Assembly: GCA_949752745.1 (NCBI GenBank)
Contig: OX457024.1
Span: forward strand, 106,100,692-106,164,691
DNA length: 64,000 bases
Reading direction: 5' to 3'
From: Protula sp. h YS-2021
Taxonomy: Eukaryota > Annelida > Polychaeta > Sabellida > Serpulidae
Made by a program: the position numbers and the translations under genes. The notes under the pieces are model-generated. The model was not told the DNA's origin. It searched no databases and worked only from the letters and a program-made list of their open reading frames with translations. Shown here piece after piece: positions 1 through 12,059 of the stretch (its first letter is position 1; the number at the start of each line of letters is the position of its first letter).

Positions 1-247
1 CACAGGTGAGTGAACACAGGTGAGTGAACACAAGTGAGTGAACACAGGTGAGTGAACACAAGTGAGTGAACACAAGTGAGTGAAAACAGGTGAGTGAACA
101 CAAGTGAGCGAACACAAGAAAGTGCACACGAGTGAGTGAACACGAGTGAGTGAACACAAGTGAGTGAACACAGGTGAGTGAACACAAGTGAGTGAACACA
201 AGTGAGTGGACACAAGTGAGCGAACACAAGTGAGTGGACACACATCA
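1..247. repeat. 14-bp minisatellite
   Basis: Tandem copies of a 14-bp unit (acaagtgagtgaac, variant acaggtgagtgaac) run from the window edge to about 247, roughly 17 copies. The array is cut by the left edge. On the plus strand the variant copies contain CAG|GTGAGT, an ideal 5' splice-site consensus. Confidence 0.95.
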
Positions 248-593
248 AGGTCCCTGCACACAAGCACACAACAAGCTGAAGTTCTTACATTTGAATTAAA
301 GGAACTGTTAAGGTCAAGACACGACAATCAGTAACTTCCGAATTAACTTCAATCGAAAAAAAAGAAGAATAGTTTAATTAATAATTAATAATAAATAATA
401 GTTTAATTCAGCCCATGCCATTTTTACGCCACAGTCCGGTGAATAAATAGTGAAATAAGATTTCTCTGTCCTTCTTGAGAAGTTCCCGCAAGCCCGGTCG
501 GCTGGTATTGTTAATTAAAAGCGATATCAGATCTCAGGCCTCGAAGCCAGCGGAGAAGTTACACTAAAAAACAGCGTCACGTGATGAGCGGGA
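248..593. other. Non-coding spacer, nothing recognised
   Basis: AT-rich single-copy-looking DNA between two minisatellites. I see no exon, RNA gene or mobile element in it. Confidence 0.5.
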
Positions 594-1535
594 CGGTACC
601 CAGAATGATGGGGCACAGCTGACCCAATGCTGCCCCCTCACGGTACCCAGAATGATGGGACACAGCTGACCCCATGTTTCCCCCTCACGGTACACAGAAT
701 GATGGGGAACAGCTGACCCCATGCTGCCCCCTCACGGTACCCAGAATGATGGGACACAGCTGACCCCATGTTGCCCCCTCACGGTACACAGAATGATGGG
801 GAACAGCTGACCCCATGCTGCCCCCTCACGGTACCCAGAATGATGGGGCACAGCTGACCCAATGCTGCCCCCTCACGGTACCCAGAATGATGGGGCACAG
901 CTGACCACATGCTGCCCCCTCACGGTACCCAGAATGATGGGACACAGCTGACCCAATGCTGCCCCCTCACGGTACCCAGAATGATGGGGCACAGCTGACC
1001 CCATGCTGCCCCCTCACGGTACCCAGAATGATGGGGCACAGCTGACCCAATGCTGCCCCCTCACGGTACCCAGAATGATGGGGCACAGCTGACCCCATGC
1101 TGCCCCCTCACGGTACCCAGAATGATGGGGCACAGCTGACCCAATGCTGCCCCCTCACGGTACCCAGAATGATGGGGCACAGCTGACCCCATGCTGCCCC
1201 CTCACGGTACCCAGAATGATGGGACACAGCTGACCCAATGCTGCCCCCTCACGGTACCCAGAATGATGGGACACAGCTGACCCCATACTGCCCCCTCACG
1301 GTACACAGAATGATGGGACACAGCTGACCCAATGCTGCCCCCTCACAGTACCCAGAATGATGGGACACAGCTGACCCCATGCTGCCCCCTCACGGTACAC
1401 AGAATGATGGGGCACAGCTGACCCAATGCTGCCCCCTCACGGTACCCAGAATGATGGGGCACAGCTGACCCCATGCTGCCCCCTCACGGTACCCAGAATG
1501 ATGGGACACAGCTGACCCCATGCTGCCCCCTCACG
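594..1535. repeat. 47-bp minisatellite
   Basis: About 20 copies of a 47-bp unit beginning cggtacccagaatgatgg and ending ctgccccctca. Copies differ mainly at a few alternating positions (gggg/ggga, ccaat/cccat). The array stops at a poly-C tract at 1538-1552. Confidence 0.96.
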
Positions 1536-1961
1536 CCTCCCCCCCCCCCCAAACCTTCCCCAATTATCTGTGAATATTAAGTGATGCTTGTATCCTAAAC
1601 GCCATACAGTGTGCAGACAACTCCAAGAAGGCGAAACAACCCAACGCATTGTACGAAAAAATAAAAGAAAAAATGTCTTCCACAAAATGACACAAAAAAA
1701 CGCGATGGGAACGCTAACATATAAACATTCACAGAGGCGTTTTCTCCGCGTGGAAACAAAATTGAGCCAGGAGGGTGGGGGGGGGGGATGTCTACTAATG
1801 CCAAAATTACGAACTAACTTCGTGAAGGAGAGGAGGGACGGGACTTTCTCCTTCCAACTGCCAATCATTTCTGTCATTTCCGTTCGATATTTCAACTGCA
1901 CCACCACACTGAATTAAAACGTAACACGACAGACCAACTTACAACCCATCCTAGTCCGACA
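1536..1961. other. Spacer with poly-C and poly-G tracts
   Basis: Contains a C-rich tract at about 1538-1552 and a G-rich tract at about 1777-1788. The open frames here lack any recognisable domain and are treated as chance. Confidence 0.4.
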
Positions 1962-3321
1962 CACTCCATGAGTAACCATGACCCTCCATGAGCTTCCATG
2001 AGCCCCCATGAGCCTCCATGAGCGGCTATGACCCTCTATGAGCAGCCACGAGCTTCCATGAGCCTCCATGAGATTCCCTGAGCAGTCACCAGCAGAAATG
2101 AGCTTCCCTGAGCTTCCATGAGCAGCCACGAGCCTCCAAGAGCGGCCATGAGCCTCTTTGAGTAACCATGAACCTCCATGAACAGCCACGAGCCTCCATG
2201 AGCTTCCATGAGTAGCCACGAGCTCCATGAGCAGCCATGAGCCTCCATGAGCAGCCACGAGCCTCCATGAGCAGCCACGAGCCTCCGGGAGCAGTCATGA
2301 GCCTTCATGAGCAGCCACGAGCCTCCATGAGCAGCCATGAGCCTCCAGGAGCAAACACGAGCCTCCATGAGCAGCCATGAGCCTCCATGAGCAGCCACGA
2401 GCCTCCAGGAGCAGCCATGAGCCTCTTTGAGTAACCATGGACCTCCATGAACAGCCACGAGCCTCCATGAGCTTCCATGAGTAGCCACGAGTCCCATGAA
2501 CCAATCATGAGCCTCCATGAGCAGCCACGAGCCTCCATGAGCAGCCACGAGCCTCCGGGAGCAGTCATGAGCCTCCATGAACAGCCACGAGTCTCCATGA
2601 GCGGCGATGACCCTCCATGTGCAGCCACGAGCTTCCCTGAGCGGTCAAGAGCAGAACTGAGCTTCCCTGAGCTTCCACGAGCACCCACGAGCCTCCAAGA
2701 GCGTCAATGAGCCTCTTTGAGGAACCATGAACCTCCATGAACAGCCACGAGCCTCCATGAGCTTTCATGAGTAGCCACGAGCTCCATGAGCAGCTATGAG
2801 CCTCCATGAGCAGCCACGAGCCTCCGGAAGCAATCAAGAGCCTCCATGAGCAGCCACGAGCCTCCAGGAGCAGTAATGAGCCTCCATGAGCAGCCACGAA
2901 CCTCCATGAGCAGCCATGAGCCTCCATGAGCAGCCATGACCTCCATGTGCAGCCACGAGCCTCCATGAGCAGCCATGAGCCTCAACAGCAGCCACGAGCC
3001 TCAATGAGCTTCCATGATTAGCCACGAGCTCCATGAGCAGCCATGAGCCTCAAGGAGCAGCCATGAGCCTCAAGGAGCAACCACGAGCCTCCATGAGCAG
3101 CCACGAGCTCCATGAGCAGCCATGGCAGCCATGAACCTCCATGTGCAGCCACGAGCCTCCATGAGTAGCCATGAGCCTCCATGAGTAGCCACGAGCTCCA
3201 TCAGCAGCCATGAGCTTCCATGAGCAGCCATCAGCTTCCATGATTAGCCTTGAGCCTCCATCAGCTTCCATGAGTAGCCATGAGCCTCCATGAGTAGCCA
3301 CGAGCTTCCATGAGCAGCATG
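1962..3321. repeat. 10/20-bp degenerate minisatellite (AGCCTCCATG family)
   Basis: Tandem array of 10-bp modules (agcctccatg, agcagccacg, agcttccatg, agcagccatg) combined into units of about 20-25 bp. Several minus-strand frames stay open because the period changes little, giving GGSWLLMEA-type translations. These are low-complexity products with no domain. Confidence 0.93.
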
Positions 3322-4817
3322 CAGCGTGTGCACAAAGCCATTTCCTTGCCGTGTCTTTGCCGCTATTGTTTCATTTCATTATTAATTACGACCACTTGTT
3401 GTGATTTCTCATGCATTGATGGAGACCTGAGCTCAGCTGCGAACAAATGCCAATGAGAAAAAAGCCCTCCCTGGCGAGTTGACACAATGGACGTTGGCAC
3501 AATAAACATTGCTGGCAAGACACAGTAATACAGGACAGAGGCAGGAGCCCGTAATGACACGAAACTGGCCCGCTAGTCATTAAAATTCAGGGAAATCAGT
3601 TAGTTCGTTATCATCTGATGAAGTTCGTTATAATCTGTTTAACGACACGGTCAACATATTGAGCACCAAGAACCCTGGCCTGATGCACCCGCAGGGGTTG
3701 GGATAGAGAACCCCGGCCTGACGGGATGGGATCTGCCAACTCACATAACAAGAATCTTGTCGGAAAGTCGTTCAACCACAACGGGTGGGGAAGGGGGGGG
3801 GGTGACGGTACGACGACTTCTGCATAGCCAACGCGGAAAGTCATTCAGCCACAAGGGGGGAGGGGGAACTGGTAAAACACGATGACTTTGTGCATGACCA
3901 ACGCGGCAATGAACACTGCCGCGGGGGTGATCAAACTACAAGCACAAATACGGGACACGGAACTTATGAAGCCTTCCCGGCGGGGCTATGCAACAACAAA
4001 TATGCCCCTCATTCAATCATAAAGGGCAGATCGGTATGCTCGATCTACTTGGCAATCACACTTTGGACATAACACGCACATATGTCCTGTTCTCATTAAT
4101 TCCGCACTATTTGAAGAGCCAGAAAAAAATTTTTAAAGTATCTCCAATCGTAAAAAAAAAATATTTCACATTTATCGCACCGCTTTTTAATTAATTACTG
4201 GCTGGAAAAAACAAGACTCATCAATCTGTACCGGCTTATATACATATATTTATCTTGCTCAGATAACGAAATCTGACATCTTGTTTTCTCGAGCACCCGT
4301 GAGTCTTGGCGCACCCTGCCTGTGCTTACCTTGTGAAGTGCCTGCGCCACACAGATTAATCTTGATCCTTTTTTTTCAACCACGTGACAAAGGCAATAGC
4401 ACGAAAGAGAGTACAATGAACTGGCGCGTACACAGCTCACGCGACTGCAGGGCCCAATGCCGCGGCAGTGGAATGAACTCGCCGACTCCACACGATTCCA
4501 CACGTGCCACCCACGTGTGGTAAACCTGCTTGGATGTGCCACGTAATTAAAACGGCTTCTGATAGATGGCGGGATGACGTCATCGGGTTGATCGGATATT
4601 CTCTGATGCGCAATTTTACAGACTGATCGGCAACTCCAGCCCCGGTGTTCACAAAAGTTCACTTGAGGTAAGCCGTGTAGCTAACTGTGTAGTTAACTGA
4701 ACATCGAACAAGGGAAACCAGATGATTTAAATAAATTAAGCAGATAATTTTTACAAGCATTTGCTTTCATAAAAAAATAAAATTATTAATTAAATTTCAA
4801 AATTTCTGCTTGCTAGG
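3322..4817. other. Intergenic DNA, no gene seen
   Basis: No exon or known domain was recognised. At about 3755-3870 a segment of roughly 70 bp (cggaaagtcgttcaaccaca / cggaaagtcattcagccaca, each followed by a G-run) is present twice. A TGACGTCA octamer lies near 4574. Confidence 0.45.
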
Positions 4818-5013
4818 GCTGACTGTTAGCTCAGTCGGTAGAGCGTTGGTCTTGTAATCTTAAGGTCCCTGGTTCGAATCCGGCCAGGGGTGGGAAGCGG
4901 GGGATTGGCTTTCGCTCAAATTGCCTCAGCTAAACGACTGTACAGGATTATTCACCACCACGGAAGTCAAAATTAGCACAAATGAGTCTTCCGGCCATCC
5001 CTTAAAAAAAAAG
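4818..5013 (+). mobile_element. tRNA-derived SINE
   Basis: The head is tRNA-like, with a pol III A-box (tagctcagtcg, near 4826) and a B-box (ggttcgaatcc, near 4871). The anticodon loop reads cttgtaa, as in tRNA-Thr(TGT). The anticodon stem (ttggt/tctta) does not pair and a non-tRNA body of about 120 bp follows, ending in an A-run at about 5004-5013. That makes it a SINE rather than a functional tRNA gene. Confidence 0.75.
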
Positions 5014-5230
5014 TTCTGCTGCTACATAAGGCGTTAACCGACTCTGTTAACTGTAGAGTTAATTTTTGTGAATACGGACCTAGTGACCCGACGAATTTTA
5101 TTTATATCAGAATATTCGAAACATCCGAACGTTTACTTGTGTCTCGGTTGGATTCTCATAGCTGAGCACCTGCTGTGCCATGATAAACAGTTGGTCAGTA
5201 TCACTTGGCCACTAATGCCATACAGCGAAC
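5014..5230. other. Short spacer with a repeated TTAACTGTAGAGTTAA-type motif
   Basis: The segment near 5035-5075 (gttaactgtagagttaa then tttgtgaatacgg) recurs near 11450-11490, suggesting the end of a dispersed element. No gene seen. Confidence 0.35.
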
Positions 5231-5765
5231 TAGAGCGGCCAGTGCACACAAAACATAAGAGTGCAGGCTTATATTACACACTTTCAATCGATACCTACTC
5301 AACTTTCTTGTTTTTGTGAACAAAAACAAATGTCTCCCCGACTAAACCCATGACCCCCCCCCCCCCCTCCCCCCAAACTGAAACAAAATATTCATTTCTG
5401 CAAACATAACCTTCATTGATTGTAAAAATCTTAAAATAAACCAAACAGATGGTGGTCACTAAAACAGATATAAATGAGCATCTTTTTTCATCGAAGTCTG
5501 AAAGGTGGTCGCTAAAACGGGTTTTACTGTAGGCCCCTCTTATCCAGATCTGAAGTTGGTCACTATAGCAGTTTTACTGTACGTTACATTTTTATCCGGG
5601 TCTGGAAGGTGGTCAAGACAGGCAGGTTTTACCGTACGTCTTTTTACCTGAATGTGGAAGGGGTCACGACAAACGGTTCTTACCTTACATCTTTTTATCC
5701 GGGTCTTGAAGGTGGTCGGAATTTTTTTTTTTTTTTTGCTAACCATCATCCTCCACACGCCCCCC
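5231..5765 (+). mobile_element. MITE-like dispersed repeat, copy 1
   Basis: This stretch matches the reverse complement of 56240-56775 over most of its length. Shared landmarks are gcggccagtgcacacaaaac, atgtctccccgactaaaccc, a poly-C run, aaaacgggttttactgtagg and ccgggtctggaaggtggtc. No coding capacity is seen, so it is a non-autonomous repeat. Its class is not certain. Confidence 0.7.
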
Positions 5766-6535
5766 CCCCCCCCGCCCCCAGCTATTTACTGTAGGTCCGA
5801 ATATAAACACAACTCTAACCCTTTTACCCAAGGCAACGGTAGCAGTCTGTACCCTAAGTGTAGTTATAGCCATGATAGACTACTTTGTCTTCGCACATTC
5901 CCATCGGCCAAATAGCACTAGGAAGGCATTCTTCATAGCTGCGCATCAGAGATCACGCACCTCGGTGGGAGAAGGGGGAGGCATTTCGTAGGCAAAATGG
6001 TGAGCTGCTCCTCATAACACAAGATATCAGACGACCAAATTTAATAGCGAAAAATGCTTCTGCACACAATGCTAATCGATACAGCATGGCTCGTATATAT
6101 AGCACATCTTGGCAACCTAATCAAGTATGCGGCGAAAAAAAATCAATAGCTAGAGCTGCTTAGAGCCATAATACGACAATAGCAGTCCATGACCTCGTAG
6201 ATAACGACACCATCATGCACCGCAACTGACACTGACCCCTGACTGAGTGGCATGTTACGTAACAACCACAGATGAGAAATGCACAAAAAGCTCAATTTCA
6301 GGCAAAAACAAATAGCAATGGACCGACAATAATGCTGTTACTGTTTTGAAGCTTTCTAAAGAATGCAGGAACACTAGAGAATCTTCGGGAAAATCTTCCG
6401 AAATCCCCAGCGCAGTTAACACCCATGCATAGATAACAAAGCAGCCAAAAATGGGGAGGTTGGGGTGGGGGGGGGGGAGCTGTTGACGTTATGCACCTTT
6501 CTTGATTTTCTATACGAGTTCAATAATGTTTAATA
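5766..6535. other. Intergenic DNA, nothing recognised
   Basis: No gene, RNA or clear repeat seen apart from a G-run near 6467-6477. Confidence 0.4.
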
Positions 6536-7992
6536 AAACCGTGTGACCTATCCGAGGAATAACTACACCAAATTTAAAGTCGATCCGACTTTCCGATGTC
6601 GAGATATTTTGCTTAAGAACAGATAATTTTTTACCTGTCAAAAGTTGAAACAGTCGTCTGACTGAACCAAGGAATATCCATATAAAATTTTAAGTCGATA
6701 TGACTTTCCGTTATCGAGATAATATGTATAAAAGATCTGGTTCAAAATATACACATTTTACGCGATGACGTCATACGCCGCTTTCGTTCGTTCTACTCGT
6801 GAAAAATATTTAGAGTTTCTTTCGGACCTACCAAGCAATAATTCAAAGTTTCAGCTTTCTCCGGCGTCCAGCAGCTAAGTAATTTCGCACACAAGATTTT
6901 TACGCAATGACGTCATACACCCGCCCTAATCACGTGACGCGCCAAAAATTGATAGAACAGTCCGGCTGACCCAAGGAATATTCATATAAAATTTGAAGTC
7001 GATAGGACTTTCCGTTATCGAGATATTTTGCACACAAGACCTTGTTTATAAAATAAAACATATTTTACGTGATGACGTCATACGCCGCATTCGTTCGTTC
7101 CACTCGCGAAAAAATTCTATAGAGTCTTTCGGACCTAACAAGCAACAATCCCACCAAGTTTCAACTTTCTCCGATGTTCAGCAGCTGAGAAATTTGGCAC
7201 ATAAGATTTTTACGTAATGACGTCATGCACCTGCCCTAATCAGGTGACATGCGTAAAAAGTTGATAGAACCGTCCGGCTGACCCAAAGAATATCTATATA
7301 AAATTTGAAGTCGATAGGACTTTCCGTTATCGAGATATTTTGCACACAAGACCTTGTTTATAATATATACATATTTTACGTGATGACGTCATACGCCACA
7401 TTCGTTCGTTCTACTCGCGAAAAAAATATATAGGGTCTTTCGGACCAACCAAGCAACAATTCCACCAAGTTTCAACTTTCTCCGATGTTCAGCGGCTGAG
7501 ATATTTCGCACACAAGATTTTTGCGTAATGACGTCATACGCCTGCCTTAATCATCTGACATGCGCTAAAAATTGATAGAACCCGCCGACTGACCCAAGGA
7601 ATATTGATATAAAATTTGAAGTCGATAGGACTTTCCGTTATCGAGATATTTTGCACACAAGATCTTGTTCAAAATATATACATATTCTGCGTGATGACGT
7701 CATACGCCGCATTCGTTCGTTCTACTCGCGAAAAAAATCTACAGAGTCTTTCGGACCAACCAAGCAACAATCCCACCAAGTTTCAACTTTCTCCGATGTT
7801 CAGTGGCTGAGAAATTTCGCACACAAAATTTTTACGTAATGACGTCATACGCTTGCCCTAATGACGTGACATGCCTCAAAAGTTGATAGAACCGTCCGAC
7901 CTTACCAAGGAATAATTCGATCAAGTTTGAAGTCGATCCGACGTTTCGTTCTCGAGATATCTTGCACACAACACTTTGTTCACAACAGACTG

Positions 7993-8024
<32 letters not shown>

Positions 8025-8100
8025 ACACACACACGTACACACATACACACACACAGAACGTACAAACACTATATGTCTCCCCTTGGTCGGGGAGACATAA
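6536..8100 (+). mobile_element. Tandem-core element (about 155-bp core units) ending in CA repeat and hairpin
   Basis: The core is an alternating series of about 155-bp units that pair into a period of about 310 bp (aagtcgataggactttccgt recurs near 7000, 7310 and 7620). Each unit ends in an exact TGACGTCAT; eight octamers lie between 6766 and 7846. The core is followed by a CA microsatellite (about 7990-8050) and a stem-loop at 8072-8099 (tatgtctcccc / ggggagacata). This plan (tandem core, microsatellite, terminal stem-loop) resembles the non-autonomous Helentron-type elements of bivalves (pearl/HINE group). That assignment is inference. Confidence 0.55.
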
Positions 8101-9038
8101 TTATCGCATGTACATCCTTTCTTGGTAATTGCTCAAATCAATATATTTCAAAATCTTTAAGCTAAAGAAACTGGAGCCGCAAAGGGTAGTTGGGGCTTGT
8201 TATGTGATGCCTGTGGTGATTCTAAATACGCCGAAACGGTCCCGTGTTGTTGGTACAGGCGGATTCCTTGTGTGAGATACGAGGCCCGTTACAAAGGCCC
8301 ACAAGTGGCCCAAAAGTAATCACGTGCAGAGGTGTTTTGATGTGCGAAGTGGCTAGCAGTCGGCAGCAGCTAAGGAGGGGGGAGGGGGGGGGCTCCCTCT
8401 TGCAATTACACAAATAGCTAGCCTCTCCACGCTAGCCTCTCCACGCGCGTGTGGCTCGGGCAAGGACTCCCGTCTCCGTGCTCCAGTCGTCAGTCACTGC
8501 CTCCGCAGCTCGACAGCACACACGTCAATGGTCAGGCACTGCTTCTTGACTAGCTACCAATCAGAGCAGCAAAAGCGCTCTTCTTTTATATAAACACACA
8601 GCGAGTAGATTATGTTTTTGATTTTGTGGGATTTTTTTTCCCTTTGAAAAAGACTGGAAAATTTGATCACTTAAAGAATGAATGAAAAATCGTTTTAAGG
8701 ACTAACATAGTAATTGCTTGTAACCTAAATTGTTTTTCTGTGCAAATTCTTCTGCTAATAACCTCCTGTGGAGCTCTAATTGGCATCAAGACACAAGTGC
8801 TATTAATTCAATTGCGGCAATTAGAAGGACAAGTAAATGAGGCGGATACATTAAGAATGTCACCGGGAAGCAAATCAAAACCAAGCGAGAAGCAGCCACC
8901 TCACCGCCGGGAACAATCAGTGGCGAAACTGAACGCCTTCAGCTGAGCTCCGCCACGCCTCTTACGGCCACACCAGCGCATCGAATGCCATAGCCGAGCG
9001 CCCCACGAGCTGCTATAAGAAGACCTAGGGACGCCGTA
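8101..9038 (+). promoter_or_regulatory. 5' flank of the GPCR gene
   Basis: No exon was identified in this stretch. A TATA-like TATATAAA lies at 8587-8594, about 445 bp upstream of the GPCR start codon, and would imply a 5' UTR of about 400 bp. The true transcription start cannot be decided from the sequence. Confidence 0.25.
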
Positions 9039-10331
9039 ATGAGAGCAGGGCATGATGATGAGGCGCACGACGCTTGGCTGTTGCTCTTCAATGACAGCTC
9101 GGGCACGTTCCGTCCAGAAGACGCATCACGCTTCTCCTACACGCAGCTTATGGAGCTGAGCCGGCGAATAATGACGAACGCGAGCGACGACGACGAGCAC
9201 CACATCGACGATCCAGAGTTCGACTACCTGAGGCATTCCCAATGGCGGGCACTGGTCGTCGCCCTGTACATCGTTGTCATGGTGATTGGGATCGCCGGAA
9301 ACAGTATTGTCGTGTATGTTGTGGCGCAGAACAAAAACATGCACAACGTCACCAACATCTTCATAGCGAATCTAGCACTGTCGGACATAGGGCTGTGCGT
9401 GTTCAGCCTGCCCGTACAGCTGTACTACCAGCTGACGGACCACTGGGCGTTTGGTGACGTCATGTGTCGCGTCGTCTTCACCGCCTTCGCCGTACCCATG
9501 TACGTGTCGACACTCACAATCTTTCTCATAGCTTTCGACAGGTACTGGCTTATCGTGTATCCCTTGAACTGTCGCATGTCCGTGAAGGCGGCCGTCTGTT
9601 TGATAGCGCTTGGATTTGTCGTCTCGCTAACGCTGGCCATACCCGTCATCTGCTTCACAACCCTGCACCATCTTCACGATCCCGTGCTCGACATTGACAG
9701 GAAGTATTGTGTGGAGAAGTGGCCGAATGCCACGGCGCGGATAAGCTACAGCCTGGCCATGTTCTTCTTTCAGTTCTTCTTGCCGCTGTGTATGACTGCC
9801 TTGTTGTATTACAAGATCTACTGCCGCTTACGTCGCCGCCCCGCCGCCAGGGTGACGCAAAACGAACGCACGAGTCGTACCAACAAAATCCTCTTCGCCA
9901 TCGTCCTGCTCTTTATCGTTTGCTGGTTGCCATGGAATATGTATTCGCTGGTGGCAGAAATCGACCAGAATCTGGTGCGCGGCGCACATTTCAAAATCAC
10001 AGACTTGTGTCTCAAACTGTTCGCCATGAGCTCGTCCGGAATCAACCCTTTCCTCTATTGCTGGCTGAACGATAACTTTCGCAAGGAATTCGACAGCCTC
10101 GCCATCAAGCTGCACCTCCTACGCTCGTCGTCCCTGAGCAGGGGTCAGAGGTCACCGCACATCCAGTACCACCTACCCGCGCCCACGACAGGTATCGGCC
10201 ACAGCAGACACGCCATCCACGTCGATGCCGCCTCGACCTTCCTCTCCCCGGGGCTCATGTTTACGGATAGAGCATCTCGGATATCTATTTCACAGTGTCA
10301 ATCGACGGCGCAGAGTACACTCTTCCCGTGA
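9039..10331 (+). CDS. Class A GPCR, neuropeptide Y/F receptor-like
   Basis: An intronless 430-codon frame for a seven-helix plasma-membrane receptor. Helices lie at about residues 71-95, 104-130, 140-172, 182-205, 237-262, 282-305 and 320-342. Class A marks are complete: GNSIV in TM1, NLALSD in TM2, DRYW at 167-170, CWLP at 295-298 and NPFLY at 336-340. C143 and C224 can form the usual TM3-ECL2 disulfide. N-glycosylation sequons lie in the N-terminus (NAS, 47-49) and ECL2 (NAT, 230-232). TM2 (HNVTNIFIANLALSD), CVEKWP in ECL2 and the TM7 end (NPFLYCWLNDNFR) point to the neuropeptide Y/neuropeptide F/PrRP receptor group, which generally couples to Gi/o. The ligand cannot be fixed from sequence. 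The first ATG gives a 69-residue acidic extracellular tail; later in-frame ATGs are possible starts. The frame is undamaged and codon use is GC-rich compared with the AT-rich surroundings. Confidence 0.93.
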   Translation: MRAGHDDEAHDAWLLLFNDSSGTFRPEDASRFSYTQLMELSRRIMTNASDDDEHHIDDPEFDYLRHSQWRALVVALYIVVMVIGIAGNSIVVYVVAQNKNMHNVTNIFIANLALSDIGLCVFSLPVQLYYQLTDHWAFGDVMCRVVFTAFAVPMYVSTLTIFLIAFDRYWLIVYPLNCRMSVKAAVCLIALGFVVSLTLAIPVICFTTLHHLHDPVLDIDRKYCVEKWPNATARISYSLAMFFFQFFLPLCMTALLYYKIYCRLRRRPAARVTQNERTSRTNKILFAIVLLFIVCWLPWNMYSLVAEIDQNLVRGAHFKITDLCLKLFAMSSSGINPFLYCWLNDNFRKEFDSLAIKLHLLRSSSLSRGQRSPHIQYHLPAPTTGIGHSRHAIHVDAASTFLSPGLMFTDRASRISISQCQSTAQSTLFP

Positions 10332-10530
10332 ACTACCACTCCCTACATAACAAACGGCCTTTCTTACAAGCGACGCGAAAATGTGGATATATTTCTCACA
10401 TTATTTACGTTATTTTTACAACATCCAGTTATTTCAGATAAGCAAATATCTGCACATTTTTTCCTGAGCGAAATGAAGCACTTTAGACTCAGTGAGTCTA
10501 TTCCGGAACAGACCAACGTAAACCAATGGC

Positions 10531-10536
10531 AATAAA
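10531..10536 (+). terminator. Candidate polyadenylation signal of the GPCR gene
   Basis: AATAAA lies 200 bp after the GPCR stop codon, the first canonical hexamer I noticed downstream. Use of this site is inferred. Confidence 0.45.
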
Positions 10537-12059
10537 ACCACAATGAAATTTTCTCTATGTTATTTGTATCAATGAGAGTGAGCATGAGAGTCTATTCCGG
10601 AGTAGACCCACGGAAAGGGTCTTATTTCGCACGGGACAAAAAATATCCAAATTTTTATTTGTTTGATGCCTTCTTGTTTTAAATAACGGGGCGTTTTGTA
10701 GTCCACTTCGTGTGTTATGTTATGTAGTGTTGCAGTAAACTATTTCTTATTTTTGAATGCCGCATGTGTACCTGCGGTAAGCCGTTTTGTGAACCGTTCA
10801 AATTTGAATCGAGAGTAAGATGCAGCTAACTACGATTTTGTCCGGATCATTGATTGCGATAAAGCTTCAATTAATTAACATTTAAATAATTTGTGTAAGA
10901 TTTTTTTCCAACAAACGCTCTGTTATTCGGTGTGTCCCAGCTTCGTTGTAATTTGCGTTTAACGGTGCGAAAATGGCACACAAATCCATGATTGGTTGAA
11001 GTTAAATACACTCTAAAATGCGAGGCGATTTATAGCGTGTATTCTTGAGCAAAATAACGTACGGATAAAACAGGGAAGAAACCGGTGTGTGTATGTCTTT
11101 TTTTTAAATATATTAGTCCAATTGGCGAACATATCCGTGCTAATCTTATAGCCGATACAGGCTCTGTACTTTTCAGCTGTCATTTCCGTAACCCAGTATT
11201 AAAGGACCACGGCTGACCGAGGCGTACATCGTAAAAAACGACTATAAAAGAAATTCCCACGAATTTGTACATTTTGTGAAATTCTTATGACGTATGCCAG
11301 GTCGTTCATTGTCTGCCCCGGTATTCACACCGCACAAGACAAATCAGCTGATTTGGCTAAATCACGCAGACCATTTTCACAAGAATATGTTCTAATATAA
11401 AAGTAAATTTAACTTTCAAAAGTTCTCTAACTATAGAAGCAGTTAACGGAATAGGTTAACTGCACAGTTAACGTTTGTGAATACGGTTTCTGGAGCTTTT
11501 ACTGTGTGAGACATTTACTATAATTTCTTCTCTTATGTATTTTTTAGCGTTTTGCAATGGATCGAAGCCATTCGGGATGTCGTGTATGTTTGAATTCTAC
11601 TGAGCGGGCTGTTCCGCGTATTAACCAATGAAAACACAAACCCCATGGGTGAAGGACGCGATTTAAGCTGGGACCGGAAGTGGGGGCTGAAAATAAAGAC
11701 TTCTTAAAACAAACCGTGACCTGCAGTGCCATAATTTGTAAATAAGTGTTTAAAATTGTTATCTTGGCTTTGAAAAATTGTATATACTGGTGAGTGAAAC
11801 CGGCAGATTATTGCCAATGAAATGTTGTTTTTGCTCCTATTTTTGTAATCCCGATGTCTGTTTTATTTAATAACAGTTTTATATTGTCCCTTACTGTAAA
11901 TTGTTATATATTTTAATATTGTGAAATCCTTCTACAACAGTATATCTTTTAAATAAAAAAAAATTAAAAAAAAAAAACAAACAAACAAGTAGGTTGCCAT
12001 AATTTCTGACTTTGAACGCAAGCGTCAGTAGAAGTTTCCAGAATTTGAGGTCACGACAC
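10537..12059. other. Intergenic DNA, no gene seen
   Basis: AT-rich with no recognised exon. A gttaactgcacagttaac-type palindrome near 11456-11474, followed by gtgaatacgg, resembles 5035-5075. Confidence 0.4.

Noticed and set aside
1914..3301. Repetitive GGSWLLMEA / HGCSWRL minus-strand frames resembling a secreted repeat protein
   Set aside because: Frames overlap in all phases across a 10-bp module array and lack a consistent start, signal peptide or end.
4818..4890. Functional tRNA-Thr gene
   Set aside because: A- and B-boxes are present but the anticodon stem does not pair and the sequence continues into a SINE body with an A-tail.
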